From the NCBI GenBank assembly GCA_910577165.1, contig CAJTLX010000050.1, positions 1 to 24,111 on the forward strand: a stretch of 24,111 nucleotides of DNA. The letters run 5' to 3'. How positions within the stretch are numbered: the first letter of the stretch is position 1; each line of letters opens with the position of its first letter. Shown piece after piece: positions 7,605 to 15,031 of this stretch. Both the position numbers and the translations under genes were made by a program. The notes under the pieces are model-generated. The model worked only from the letters and a program-made list of their open reading frames with translations, ran no database searches and was not told the DNA's origin. The DNA is from an uncultured Lachnospiraceae bacterium (GTDB taxonomy: Bacteria > Bacillota > Clostridia > Lachnospirales > Lachnospiraceae).

Positions 7605-8765
7605 ATGAACGAGTACAGGAGAGAAGAAAGCAGAAGGGCACACAATGAAAAGGTAAAGCGGGCGAGGGAACAGTTTATGATGCTGGTTCTTTTGCTCGCA
7701 CTGGTGCCAACGATTTTATGCATTATCCTTTTTTCAAAGCAGGCAAAACAGCAAAAGGAGATTGCAGAACTTGAGCAGCAACTAAAAAACTACAGGCAAC
7801 AGATGTCGGGAGGAATGGGGAATAATTCTCCCGGTGGCACAGGGGTTTTAAGTCCGTCACCCACCGCTTCTCCCGCACAAAATCCAACAAATTTAACACC
7901 CGCACCAAGTCCTAGTTCGCTCCCGGCGGATGGGACTTCCTACAATGAATACGGCAGACCGGATCTGACGCTTTCCGCGACAAATCCGCTTGATCCGACT
8001 TCCTCGCCGCAAAGTACCACTGTACCGGATACGCCGACTCCAACCGAAGAACCAAGCGGGACACCGACCCCAAGTCCTACCCCGACCCTTGCCGTTGATC
8101 CAAAAACCGGTGAAGTGCTGCCGTGGGCGGACAAGAAGGTCTACATTACCTTTGATGATGGACCGAGCAAAAATACGGATGAACTGCTGGATCTGCTCGC
8201 GCAGTACAATGCAAAGGCTACCTTTTTTGTAATTGGGCATGAGGGGGAGGAAAGCAAGCGTCTCTACAAGAGAATTGTGGATGAAGGGCATGCCATCGGG
8301 ATGCATTCCTATTCCCACGACTATGAAAAAATATATAAATCGGTAGAAGATTTCGAGAAAGACTTTACAAAGATAAGTGATTTATTGTATGATAGTATAG
8401 GATATGTTCCTGACCTTTATCGTTTTCCGGGCGGGAGCAGCAACAGTCGCTGTAAAAAACTTACTATTCAGCCATTTATCAGTTTCCTGTTAGAGCGGGA
8501 TCTGCGGTACTTTGACTGGAATGTGGAAAATGGGGACGCGACAGGAAAGTCTTACACTGCAGAGGAATTAGCGCAGAATTTACTGGATGGCGTGGAAAAA
8601 AAGACGACCTCCGTCGTTTTGTGCCATGATACAAACGCCAAGGGAAAGACGCTTGAGTCGATGAAGATCGTACTGCCGACGCTGGTGGAAAAAGGTGCGC
8701 AGATCCTTCCGATCACGGCGGATACTCCGATGATTCGGCATGTCAAACCGGAGCAGGAAGACTGA
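7605..8765 (+). CDS. Membrane-anchored polysaccharide (peptidoglycan) deacetylase
   Basis: The 386-residue protein starts with a basic cytosolic tail, an uncleaved membrane anchor (about 25-45, MLVLLLALVPTILCIILF), a short coiled coil (about 47-66) and a Pro/Thr/Ser-rich linker (about 68-165) that would span part of the wall. A NodB-type carbohydrate esterase family 4 domain fills the rest. Its motifs are TFDDGPS with Asp184/Asp185, HSYSH with His234 and His238 as zinc ligands, the RFPGGSSN loop and the late LCHD motif, so the metal and catalytic residues look intact. The family removes N-acetyl groups from peptidoglycan or related glycans, often giving lysozyme resistance; the exact glycan here is unknown. 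ATG 7605 follows AAGGAAG at about 7590-7596. Bactofilin follows 50 bp later. The gene has its own upstream terminator and a possible promoter. Confidence 0.9.
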   Translation: MNEYRREESRRAHNEKVKRAREQFMMLVLLLALVPTILCIILFSKQAKQQKEIAELEQQLKNYRQQMSGGMGNNSPGGTGVLSPSPTASPAQNPTNLTPAPSPSSLPADGTSYNEYGRPDLTLSATNPLDPTSSPQSTTVPDTPTPTEEPSGTPTPSPTPTLAVDPKTGEVLPWADKKVYITFDDGPSKNTDELLDLLAQYNAKATFFVIGHEGEESKRLYKRIVDEGHAIGMHSYSHDYEKIYKSVEDFEKDFTKISDLLYDSIGYVPDLYRFPGGSSNSRCKKLTIQPFISFLLERDLRYFDWNVENGDATGKSYTAEELAQNLLDGVEKKTTSVVLCHDTNAKGKTLESMKIVLPTLVEKGAQILPITADTPMIRHVKPEQED

Positions 8766-8815
8766 GCGACCTGTCTGGAAAATGAAGAAAAACATAAAAA
8801 GAGGAGGTAACAAAA

Positions 8816-9478
8816 ATGGCTTATTACAAGGGCTATAACGAGGATGCAACAAAGGAGGCTGCCAATTTGGAGGAGGTAAGCGAGGAGGAAGATCAGGTCA
8901 ACGCGGATATCCTTGACAGTTTTTTTGCTGATGAGGAGGAGAGTCTTTCTGAAAAAGACCAGGAAGAAGTTTCTCTCCCGGATGAAGATACGGCTGTGAC
9001 CGCGGCGGATACAAGCCGCGCAAAGCAGGAAGGCACTACCGTGATCACAAAGGGAACGACAATTAACGGAAGTATTATCGCGGATTGCTCCCTTGATATT
9101 ATGGGGACGATCATCGGCAATATTGAGTGCCTTGGCAAGCTTTCCATCTCCGGCAAGGTGGTGGGAGATTCGATGGCATCGGAAGTTTTTGTCAATACCG
9201 ATCGGCTTGAAGGCAGCATCACCAGCGAGGGGAGCGTTAAGATTGCGCAGCAGACCATTGTGATTGGCGATGTGACAGCGGCTTCTGCGGCGATTGCCGG
9301 CGCGGTAAAAGGGCAGCTTGATGTGACAGGTCCGGTTATTATTGACTCAACTGCGGTGGTGCAGGGTGATATCAAGGCGAAGGCGATCCAGATTAATAAC
9401 GGCGCAGTGGTGGATGGTCATGTATCGTTAGATTACGCGACGGGCATTGATCTCAATAATATTTTCGAGGCGAAATAA
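8816..9478 (+). CDS. Bactofilin (polymer-forming cytoskeletal protein)
   Basis: The 220-residue protein has a strongly acidic, disordered-looking N-terminal third (about 1-75, rich in Glu and Asp). A bactofilin beta-helix (about 76-205) follows, whose rungs repeat short hydrophobic/Gly patterns such as GTTINGSIIAD, GTIIGNIECLG and GAVVDGHVSLD. Bactofilins self-assemble into nucleotide-free filaments at the inner membrane face and often position peptidoglycan enzymes. Its neighbour upstream is a membrane-anchored deacetylase, which fits such a role, though partnership is inference. The start is clear: AGGAGG at 8802-8807 before ATG 8816. The TAA is followed immediately by the pyrH ATG (TAAATG), so pyrH is probably co-transcribed and coupled. 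The acidic head is longer than in many small bactofilins. Confidence 0.88.
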   Translation: MAYYKGYNEDATKEAANLEEVSEEEDQVNADILDSFFADEEESLSEKDQEEVSLPDEDTAVTAADTSRAKQEGTTVITKGTTINGSIIADCSLDIMGTIIGNIECLGKLSISGKVVGDSMASEVFVNTDRLEGSITSEGSVKIAQQTIVIGDVTAASAAIAGAVKGQLDVTGPVIIDSTAVVQGDIKAKAIQINNGAVVDGHVSLDYATGIDLNNIFEAK

Positions 9479-10177
9479 ATGAAACGTGTATTGTTAAAAT
9501 TGAGCGGGGAAGCACTTGCGGGCGAAAAAAAGACTGGGTTTGACGAGGCGACTTGCATAAGCGTTGCAAATCAGGTAAAACAGTTGAGCGAGGAGGGAGT
9601 GCAGGTCGCCATTGTGATCGGCGGCGGCAATTTCTGGCGCGGGCGGTCAAGCAATACCATTGACCGGGTGCGCGCGGATCAGATCGGGATGTTGGCGACA
9701 GTGATGAACTGTATCTATGTTTCTGAGATCTTTCGCTATGTCGGCATGAAAACAAAAATTTTCACCCCATTTGTACTTGGCGCAATGACGGAACTCTTCT
9801 CGAAGGAAGCGGCACAGGAAAGCCTGTCTAACGGGGCAGTTATCTTTCTTGCGGGAGGCACGGGACACCCGTATTTTTCGACGGATACGGCGACGGCATT
9901 GCGGGCGATCGAATTAGAGTGCGATATGATTATGATGGCGCGCGCGGTGGACGGAGTCTACGACAGTGATCCGAAATTAAATCCTGCCGCAAAGAAATAT
10001 GATACGGTATCCTATCAGGAACTCCTTGACAAAAAGCTTGCCATTCTTGATCTGACCGCAACGGTAATGTGTATGGAGAATAAAATTCCTCTCTTAGTGT
10101 TCTCGTTAGGGGAGGAGAACGGGATTGTAAAGAACGGTAACGGAACGATCACCGGGACAGTGGTTACTGTGCAATAA
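9479..10177 (+). CDS. pyrH: UMP kinase
   Basis: The 232-residue cytosolic enzyme phosphorylates UMP to UDP with ATP and belongs to the amino-acid kinase fold, not the adenylate-kinase type of eukaryotes. I see the N-terminal phosphate loop LKLSGEALAG, the glycine-rich IGGGNFWRG, the UMP-binding segment DRVRADQIGMLATVMN, then GGTGHPYFSTDTATALRA and the nucleotide-binding stretch around GVYDSDPKLNPAAKKYD. Length and motifs match the family throughout. Its ATG abuts the bactofilin stop, with the ribosome binding site inside the bactofilin coding end (CGAGG at about 9467-9471). frr follows 29 bp downstream, the usual bacterial pyrH-frr pairing. The typical tsf and rpsB genes are absent upstream, having been replaced here by bactofilin. 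Confidence 0.96.
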   Translation: MKRVLLKLSGEALAGEKKTGFDEATCISVANQVKQLSEEGVQVAIVIGGGNFWRGRSSNTIDRVRADQIGMLATVMNCIYVSEIFRYVGMKTKIFTPFVLGAMTELFSKEAAQESLSNGAVIFLAGGTGHPYFSTDTATALRAIELECDMIMMARAVDGVYDSDPKLNPAAKKYDTVSYQELLDKKLAILDLTATVMCMENKIPLLVFSLGEENGIVKNGNGTITGTVVTVQ

Positions 10178-10206
10178 CCTGAATTTTAAAAATATGGAGG
10201 AATCTT

Positions 10207-10761
10207 ATGAACGAAAAGATCAAACCTTTTGAGGAAAAGATGGGAAAATCTCTGGATACGCTAAGGGAAGATTATTCGACAATCCGCGCGGGGCGCGCAA
10301 ATCCGCATCTGTTAGACAAACTGCGCGTGGATTATTATGGAACACCATCACCGCTTCAGTCCGTGGCAAATATTTCTGTCCCGGAGGCGAGAGTGATCCA
10401 GATTCAGCCGTGGGAGTCAAAGATGATCAAGGAGATTGAAAAGACAATTCTCGCCTCCGATCTTGGACTGACCCCAAGCAATGACGGGAAAGTGATCCGC
10501 TTAGTCTTCCCGGAACTTACCGAGGATCGCAGAAAAGAACTGGTAAAAGAGGTAAAAAAGAAAGCGGAGGGCACAAAGGTTGCAGTGCGCAATATCCGCA
10601 GGGATGCGAACGACGTGATTAAGAAGGCGGAGAAATCCGGCGAGATCTCCGAAGATGAGCAGGAGAAGATTGAAGAGGAAATTCAGAAGATGACGGATAA
10701 ATATGTTGATTTGATCGATAAGGAAATGGAGTCGAAATCAAAGGAGATTATGACCGTATAA
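10207..10761 (+). CDS. frr: Ribosome recycling factor
   Basis: The 184-residue protein splits post-termination ribosomes together with EF-G. The sequence matches the family end to end: the N-terminal helix with TIRAGRANPHLLDKL and VDYYGTPSPL, the small beta domain with VPEARVIQIQPW, the return helices with LGLTPSNDGKVIRL and FPELTEDRRKELVK, and the charged C-terminal helix. TGGAGG at about 10196-10201 precedes ATG 10207. It is followed by a 203-bp gap full of hairpins before uppS, which breaks the otherwise tight spacing of the cluster. Confidence 0.97.
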   Translation: MNEKIKPFEEKMGKSLDTLREDYSTIRAGRANPHLLDKLRVDYYGTPSPLQSVANISVPEARVIQIQPWESKMIKEIEKTILASDLGLTPSNDGKVIRLVFPELTEDRRKELVKEVKKKAEGTKVAVRNIRRDANDVIKKAEKSGEISEDEQEKIEEEIQKMTDKYVDLIDKEMESKSKEIMTV

Positions 10762-10964
10762 TTCGATATCTCTGACATTAAATCATTGCCAGAGATATCG
10801 CCCTCCGGGGGATGCGCACTCGCACGGATCGGCAGATGTCGCAAGCGACCGTGCTCGGCGCAGATGGCAATCTTTAATTGCCGTCTATATAAACGAGTAG
10901 GGAAAGAAAAATTTTCCCTACTCGTTTATCAAATGCCTCCGGTGTTCTTAAAGGATGATTGTAT
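10762..10964. other. Hairpin-rich intercistronic element between frr and uppS
   Basis: This non-coding gap contains four consecutive inverted repeats. CGATATCTCTG (10764-10774) pairs with 10790-10800 over an 11-bp perfect stem. GCACGG (10822-10827) pairs with CCGTGC (10849-10854), flanked by TGCGC (10813-10817) pairing with GCGCA (10858-10862), and encloses a small GTCG/CGAC hairpin. GGCAAT (10866-10871) pairs with ATTGCC (10877-10882). Finally there is a 17-bp perfect stem at 10889-10929. No T-run follows any of them, so ordinary terminators are unlikely. A 60-codon open frame crosses the element (10786-10968) but has no ribosome binding site and looks spurious. It could be a dispersed palindromic repeat, an mRNA processing or stability element, or a structured RNA. 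Confidence 0.6.
10889..10929. repeat. Perfect 17-bp inverted repeat upstream of uppS
   Basis: ATAAACGAGTAGGGAAA at 10889-10905 is exactly complementary to the sequence at 10913-10929, with a 7-base loop. In RNA this is a very stable hairpin ending 35 bases before the uppS start. It is not followed by T residues on either strand, which argues against a standard terminator. Confidence 0.75.
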
Positions 10965-11678
10965 ATGAGTATGGAAAATTATGAAATTCCCCGGCATATT
11001 GCGATTATTATGGACGGCAACGGACGCTGGGCGAAGAAGAGAATGATGCCGCGCACCTACGGGCATGCGCAGGGGAGTAAAACCGTTGAAAAGATCTGTG
11101 AGGACGCTTACCGGATGGGGATCGAGTACCTGACAGTCTATGCATTTTCTACGGAAAACTGGCAGCGGCCGAAAGAGGAAGTTGACACACTGATGAATCT
11201 GTTGCGCGACTATATGAAGGACTGCATTAAGACAAGCAAAAAAAACAATATGCGCGTGCGCATTATCGGGGATATCACAAAGCTTGATACAGATTTGCAG
11301 GAGAGCATAAAAAAACTTGAGGAAGCGTCTGCGAATAACACGGGACTAAAATTTCAGGTCGCGCTAAATTACGGCGGCAGAGATGAAATTTTGCGCGCGG
11401 CAAAAAAATTTGCCGTGGATTATGCTGCAAATTTGTCTGAATTGGATGCGGTAAGGGAAGCTGATTTTGAAAATTATCTGGACACAGCGGGAATTCCTTC
11501 CCCGGAACTTTTGATTCGCACAAGCGGGGAGGTGCGTCTCTCAAATTACCTGCTCTGGCAGTTAGCCTATGCGGAGTTTTATTTTACCGATGTTTTGTGG
11601 CCGGATTTCGATAAAAAAGAATTACAGAAGGCGATTGAGTACTATAATAAAAGAGACAGAAGATTTGGAGGCGTTTGA
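10965..11678 (+). CDS. uppS: Isoprenyl transferase (undecaprenyl diphosphate synthase)
   Basis: The 237-residue cis-prenyltransferase extends farnesyl diphosphate with isopentenyl diphosphate to make the C55 carrier used in peptidoglycan and wall-polymer synthesis. It shows IPRHIAIIMDGNGRWAKKR (catalytic Asp17 in this numbering), the YGHAQG segment, YLTVYAFSTENWQRP, and the C-terminal signature RTSGEVRLSNYLLWQLAYAE, where most relatives have Gln where this protein has Val after GE. Several starts are possible: TTG 10959, ATG 10965 and ATG 10971. I favour ATG 10965, which follows AAAGGATGA at 10950-10958. Upstream is the hairpin-rich gap, so uppS may have its own expression control. cdsA starts 2 bp after the stop. 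Dxr and IspG, encoded nearby, feed this enzyme's pathway. Confidence 0.95.
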   Translation: MSMENYEIPRHIAIIMDGNGRWAKKRMMPRTYGHAQGSKTVEKICEDAYRMGIEYLTVYAFSTENWQRPKEEVDTLMNLLRDYMKDCIKTSKKNNMRVRIIGDITKLDTDLQESIKKLEEASANNTGLKFQVALNYGGRDEILRAAKKFAVDYAANLSELDAVREADFENYLDTAGIPSPELLIRTSGEVRLSNYLLWQLAYAEFYFTDVLWPDFDKKELQKAIEYYNKRDRRFGGV

Positions 11679-11680
11679 CT

Positions 11681-12478
11681 ATGTTTGCGGTTCGGTTCCG
11701 AAGTTCGTGTATTATTGCAGTCTGTACGGTACTTGCACTGTTCTTGGGAGGATATGTACTTTTTGGGGTGATTGTTTTGATCTCCTTGGTTGGCATAATG
11801 GAGATGTACCGCGTTGTGGGGGTAAACAAAACACTGGTGGGGGGGATCGGGTACCTTGCGTGCGTTGCCTATAATACTTTGCTCCTCGTTTCAGAAAAGG
11901 CATACCGGACAGAATTTTTTATTGCCTTTTTTCTGATTCTGATGTTAGCCTATGTCTTTACCTTTCCAAAGTACCGTGCGGAGCAGATCACCATGGTATT
12001 TTTTGGATTTTTTTATGTGGCGGTAATGTTAAGTTTTGTGTGGCAGCTTCGCATAAATGAGGGTGGTGCGTATTTAGTCTGGCTAATTTTTATTGGCTCC
12101 TGGGGTTCCGATACCTGTGCGTATCTTGTTGGACGGAAATTTGGGAAACATAAGATTGTGCCGAAACTCTCCCCAAAAAAATCCCTGGAGGGCTGTATTG
12201 GTGGGATACTCGGCGCAGCCGCACTCGGCGCGCTGTACGGGGCGATATTTGCAAGTAATCTCACCATTTTTTCCATACCAGTTCTCTCCTGCGCCATTAT
12301 GGGGGCGGCATCCTCCGTGATCTCACAGCTTGGCGACTGGGCGGCATCCGCAATCAAACGCAATTATGAGATCAAAGACTATGGCACACTGATTCCAGGA
12401 CATGGCGGGATTATGGATCGCTTTGACAGCGTAATATTTACTGCGCCGATCATCTATTATCTGGCGCAGATATTATAG
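11681..12478 (+). CDS. cdsA: Phosphatidate cytidylyltransferase (CDP-diacylglycerol synthase)
   Basis: The 265-residue integral membrane enzyme makes CDP-diacylglycerol from CTP and phosphatidic acid, the branch point of phospholipid synthesis. It has about seven to eight hydrophobic segments along its length. Near the C terminus it carries the family signature SAIKRNYEIKDYG followed by IPGHGGIMDRFDS, and before it the conserved WGSDTCAYLVGRKFGKHK and LSPKKSLEG. GGAGG at 11667-11671 inside the uppS end serves ATG 11681; an in-frame TTG at 11675 overlaps the uppS stop and is less likely. It lies 2 bp after uppS and 9 bp before dxr, as in many Firmicutes. Confidence 0.95.
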   Translation: MFAVRFRSSCIIAVCTVLALFLGGYVLFGVIVLISLVGIMEMYRVVGVNKTLVGGIGYLACVAYNTLLLVSEKAYRTEFFIAFFLILMLAYVFTFPKYRAEQITMVFFGFFYVAVMLSFVWQLRINEGGAYLVWLIFIGSWGSDTCAYLVGRKFGKHKIVPKLSPKKSLEGCIGGILGAAALGALYGAIFASNLTIFSIPVLSCAIMGAASSVISQLGDWAASAIKRNYEIKDYGTLIPGHGGIMDRFDSVIFTAPIIYYLAQIL

Positions 12479-12487
12479 GAGATAGGG

Positions 12488-13669
12488 ATGAAAAAATTAT
12501 CAATTCTTGGCTCGACTGGCTCGATTGGGACACAGACGCTTGAGGTGGTGAGAAATAACAAAGATATACAGGTGGCGGCACTGGCGGTCTACAAAAGCAT
12601 TGACTTGCTAGAAACACAGACGAGGGAGTTTTTGCCTCGTCTTGTGTGCGTATATGATGAGAAAAGTGCAAAGGATTTAAAGCAGCGTGTGCGCGATCTT
12701 TCAGTTAAAGTACTAAGTGGGATGGAGGGGCTTATCGCCTGCGCACTGTGTGAGGAAGCGGATATGGTGGTGAGCGCGGTGGTCGGCATGATCGGCATTC
12801 GCCCAGTGATCGAGGCGATCCGTGCGGGAAAGGATATCGCCTTTGCCAACAAGGAAACCCTGGTGACTGCAGGACATCTGATTATGCCGTTAGTAAAGGA
12901 ATATCATGTAAATTTCCTGCCGGTGGACAGTGAGCATTCGGCGATCTTCCAGTCCTTAGCGGGGGGCGGGGGAAATCCTGCAAAGCTTATCTTGACCGCC
13001 TCCGGCGGACCATTTCGCGGAAAGAAACTGTCGGAGCTTACCAATGTGCGCGTGGAGGACGCGCTAAAACACCCAAACTGGAGTATGGGGCATAAAATTA
13101 CCATCGACTCTGCAACCATGGTAAACAAGGGACTTGAAGTGATGGAGGCAAGCTGGCTGTTTGGTATGCCGGGGGATAAAATCGAGGTGGTAATCCACCC
13201 GCAGAGCGTGATTCACTCAGCGGTGGAATACTTAGACGGCGCGGTGATCGCACAGCTTGGCGTACCGGATATGAAGCTGCCGATCCAGTACGCGCTTTTT
13301 TATCCGGAGAGGAGATTTCTTCCAGGAAAACGTTTAAGTTTAACGGATCTTGGCAGTCTTACCTTTGAGAAGCCGGATCTTAGTGAACTTCCGGGGCTTT
13401 CCCTTGCCTATGAGGCGATCTGCGCGGGGGGAAGTATGCCCGTTGTCTACAACGCGGCAAATGAGTATGCCGTGGAAAAGTTCTTAGCGCGCGGGATTGG
13501 ATTTACAGAAATTACGGATTGGATTGCAGAAGCGATGCGGGCGCACCAGAAAAGACAGAACCCATCGCTTGAGGAAATCTTAGAGGTGGAGGCATGGACG
13601 AAAGAATTTCTTTCCAATGCTTCGCATGGGGAAATTCAAAGTAAAATGAGTCGCAATATGGAGGCATAG
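12488..13669 (+). CDS. dxr: 1-deoxy-D-xylulose 5-phosphate reductoisomerase
   Basis: The 393-residue cytosolic enzyme converts DXP to 2-C-methyl-D-erythritol 4-phosphate using NADPH and a divalent metal, the first committed step of the MEP isoprenoid pathway. I see the NADPH-binding GSTGSIGTQTLEV at about 8-20, the segment ANKETLVTAG, the metal/substrate motif PVDSEHSAIFQ, the flexible loop TASGGPFRG, the stretch HPNWSMGHKITIDSATMVNKGLE, seen in pieces, and HPQSVIHSAVE. Length is normal for the family. ATG 12488 is preceded by AGGAGAT at about 12477-12483. rseP follows after a single base, so the two are tightly coupled. The linked ispG further on belongs to the same pathway. Confidence 0.97.
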   Translation: MKKLSILGSTGSIGTQTLEVVRNNKDIQVAALAVYKSIDLLETQTREFLPRLVCVYDEKSAKDLKQRVRDLSVKVLSGMEGLIACALCEEADMVVSAVVGMIGIRPVIEAIRAGKDIAFANKETLVTAGHLIMPLVKEYHVNFLPVDSEHSAIFQSLAGGGGNPAKLILTASGGPFRGKKLSELTNVRVEDALKHPNWSMGHKITIDSATMVNKGLEVMEASWLFGMPGDKIEVVIHPQSVIHSAVEYLDGAVIAQLGVPDMKLPIQYALFYPERRFLPGKRLSLTDLGSLTFEKPDLSELPGLSLAYEAICAGGSMPVVYNAANEYAVEKFLARGIGFTEITDWIAEAMRAHQKRQNPSLEEILEVEAWTKEFLSNASHGEIQSKMSRNMEA

Positions 13670-13670
13670 A

Positions 13671-14975
13671 ATGAAGATAGGCAGTATAATTGTAGCAATT
13701 TTAATGTTTAGCCTGGTCGTAATTTTTCACGAACTCGGGCATTTTCTCTTTGCCAAGAAAAATGGGATCGGTGTGACAGAATTTTGTCTGGGAATGGGTC
13801 CTAAGCTTTTTGGTATAAAAAAGGGAGAGACCTTGTATTCGCTCAGGCTGTTTCCGATTGGCGGCGCGTGTATGATGGTGGGGGAGGACGAGAATGTAGA
13901 TGATGCGAAAGCGTTTAACAATAAGACCGTCTGGCAGCGTTTTCAGGTGATTTTTGCAGGGCCACTCTTTAATTTTATTCTGGCATTTCTTTTGTCAATG
14001 ATTATGGTGGCGATTGCAGGCTATGATCCGGCGTATGTTGAGGGGGTTTCAGAGGGCAGTCAGGCAGCGCAGGCGGGGATTATGGAGGGAGATCTTATTG
14101 TCCGCTATGACGGAAAGAAAATCAATTTCGGGCGTGAGATAGCAGTGGAGGAAACATTATTTAATCCAATAAAGGATGCGACACCGATAGAAATCACATA
14201 CAAGCGTGATGGAAAGAAATATACTACAACTGTAGTGCCACAGAAAAACACGCGATATCTGCTTGGAATTAATTATTACAACAATGACCAACCCATGACC
14301 ATCAGCCAGGTAGTGGCAGAATCAGCTTTTGAGGAGGCGGGCATTGTGGCGGGCGATACCATCACATCGGTTGATGGAACAGAGATTGCAAGCGGAGCGG
14401 CGTTTGTAGAATATATGGAGAGCCATCCGCTTGACGGTTCCCCAGTCAAGATAGGATATGTACACAACAGTCTGGATTACGAGGCAGAAATTATCCCCAG
14501 GGTGAGCGAGTCCTACAGTCTTGGGTTTACCTATAATACGGTTACAAGAAAGACGAGTGGTTTCAATGTGATTCGCTACAGCGCGGCGGAAGTAAAATAC
14601 TGGATTATCACAACAGTAAAAAGTCTTGGACAAATTTTTAAGGGGAAAGTCAGTCGAAACGATATTGGCGGACCGGTGCGCATCGTGAGCGAGATCAGCA
14701 GCGTGATGAGTGAAGCCTCACCTTACGGTGCTCTTATGGTGATCTTGCAGCTGTTGAACTGGTGCGTGCTGTTAAGTGCAAATCTGGGGGTTATGAACCT
14801 TCTGCCAATCCCAGCGTTAGACGGCGGCAGACTATTGTTTTTGATTATTGAGGGAATTCGGCGCAAACCGGTCAACCGCGAGAAGGAAGGACTGATCAAC
14901 GGAATCTTTTTTGTACTGTTAATGATTTTAATGGTATTTGTATTTTACAATGATATATCAAATTTATTTAGGTGA
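13671..14975 (+). CDS. rseP: Site-2 intramembrane metalloprotease RseP (two PDZ domains)
   Basis: The 434-residue S2P-family zinc protease cleaves membrane-embedded anti-sigma factors and signal-peptide remnants. The first membrane segment holds HELGH (His20, Glu21, His24) as zinc site, and the late membrane segment holds NLLPIPALDGGRL, whose Asp completes the site. Between them lie two PDZ-like domains, at about 120-200 (GSQAAQAGIMEGDLIVRYDG) and about 205-285 (SAFEEAGIVAGDTITSVDG). Two PDZ domains recall the E. coli form; many Firmicutes homologues have one. The ATG is 1 bp after the dxr stop, with its ribosome binding site (ATGGAGG at about 13659-13665) inside dxr. No anti-sigma factor gene is in the window, so its substrate is unknown. 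Confidence 0.94.
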   Translation: MKIGSIIVAILMFSLVVIFHELGHFLFAKKNGIGVTEFCLGMGPKLFGIKKGETLYSLRLFPIGGACMMVGEDENVDDAKAFNNKTVWQRFQVIFAGPLFNFILAFLLSMIMVAIAGYDPAYVEGVSEGSQAAQAGIMEGDLIVRYDGKKINFGREIAVEETLFNPIKDATPIEITYKRDGKKYTTTVVPQKNTRYLLGINYYNNDQPMTISQVVAESAFEEAGIVAGDTITSVDGTEIASGAAFVEYMESHPLDGSPVKIGYVHNSLDYEAEIIPRVSESYSLGFTYNTVTRKTSGFNVIRYSAAEVKYWIITTVKSLGQIFKGKVSRNDIGGPVRIVSEISSVMSEASPYGALMVILQLLNWCVLLSANLGVMNLLPIPALDGGRLLFLIIEGIRRKPVNREKEGLINGIFFVLLMILMVFVFYNDISNLFR

Positions 14976-14979
14976 AAAT

Positions 14980-15006
14980 TTGTTAAAATCTAATTGGCAG
15001 TATAAA
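14980..15006 (+). promoter_or_regulatory. Weak candidate promoter before ispG
   Basis: TTGTTA at 14980-14985 and TATAAA at 15001-15006 lie in the 56-bp gap between rseP and ispG, which is wider than most gaps in the cluster. The 15-bp spacer is shorter than ideal, so this is a weak candidate for an internal promoter. Confidence 0.25.
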
Positions 15007-15031
15007 ATTTACAGTGAGAAAGGAAAAAAAG

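Noticed and set aside
8893..9375. 160-codon open frame antisense to bactofilin
   Set aside because: It is the complement of a well supported gene with repetitive beta-helix codons, a common source of long shadow frames; no ribosome binding site or recognisable domain.
10786..10968. 60-codon + strand reading frame between frr and uppS
   Set aside because: It crosses the hairpin array, has no ribosome binding site, overlaps the uppS start and is rich in Cys and Arg as expected from palindromic GC-rich DNA. Better explained as a by-product of the structured element.
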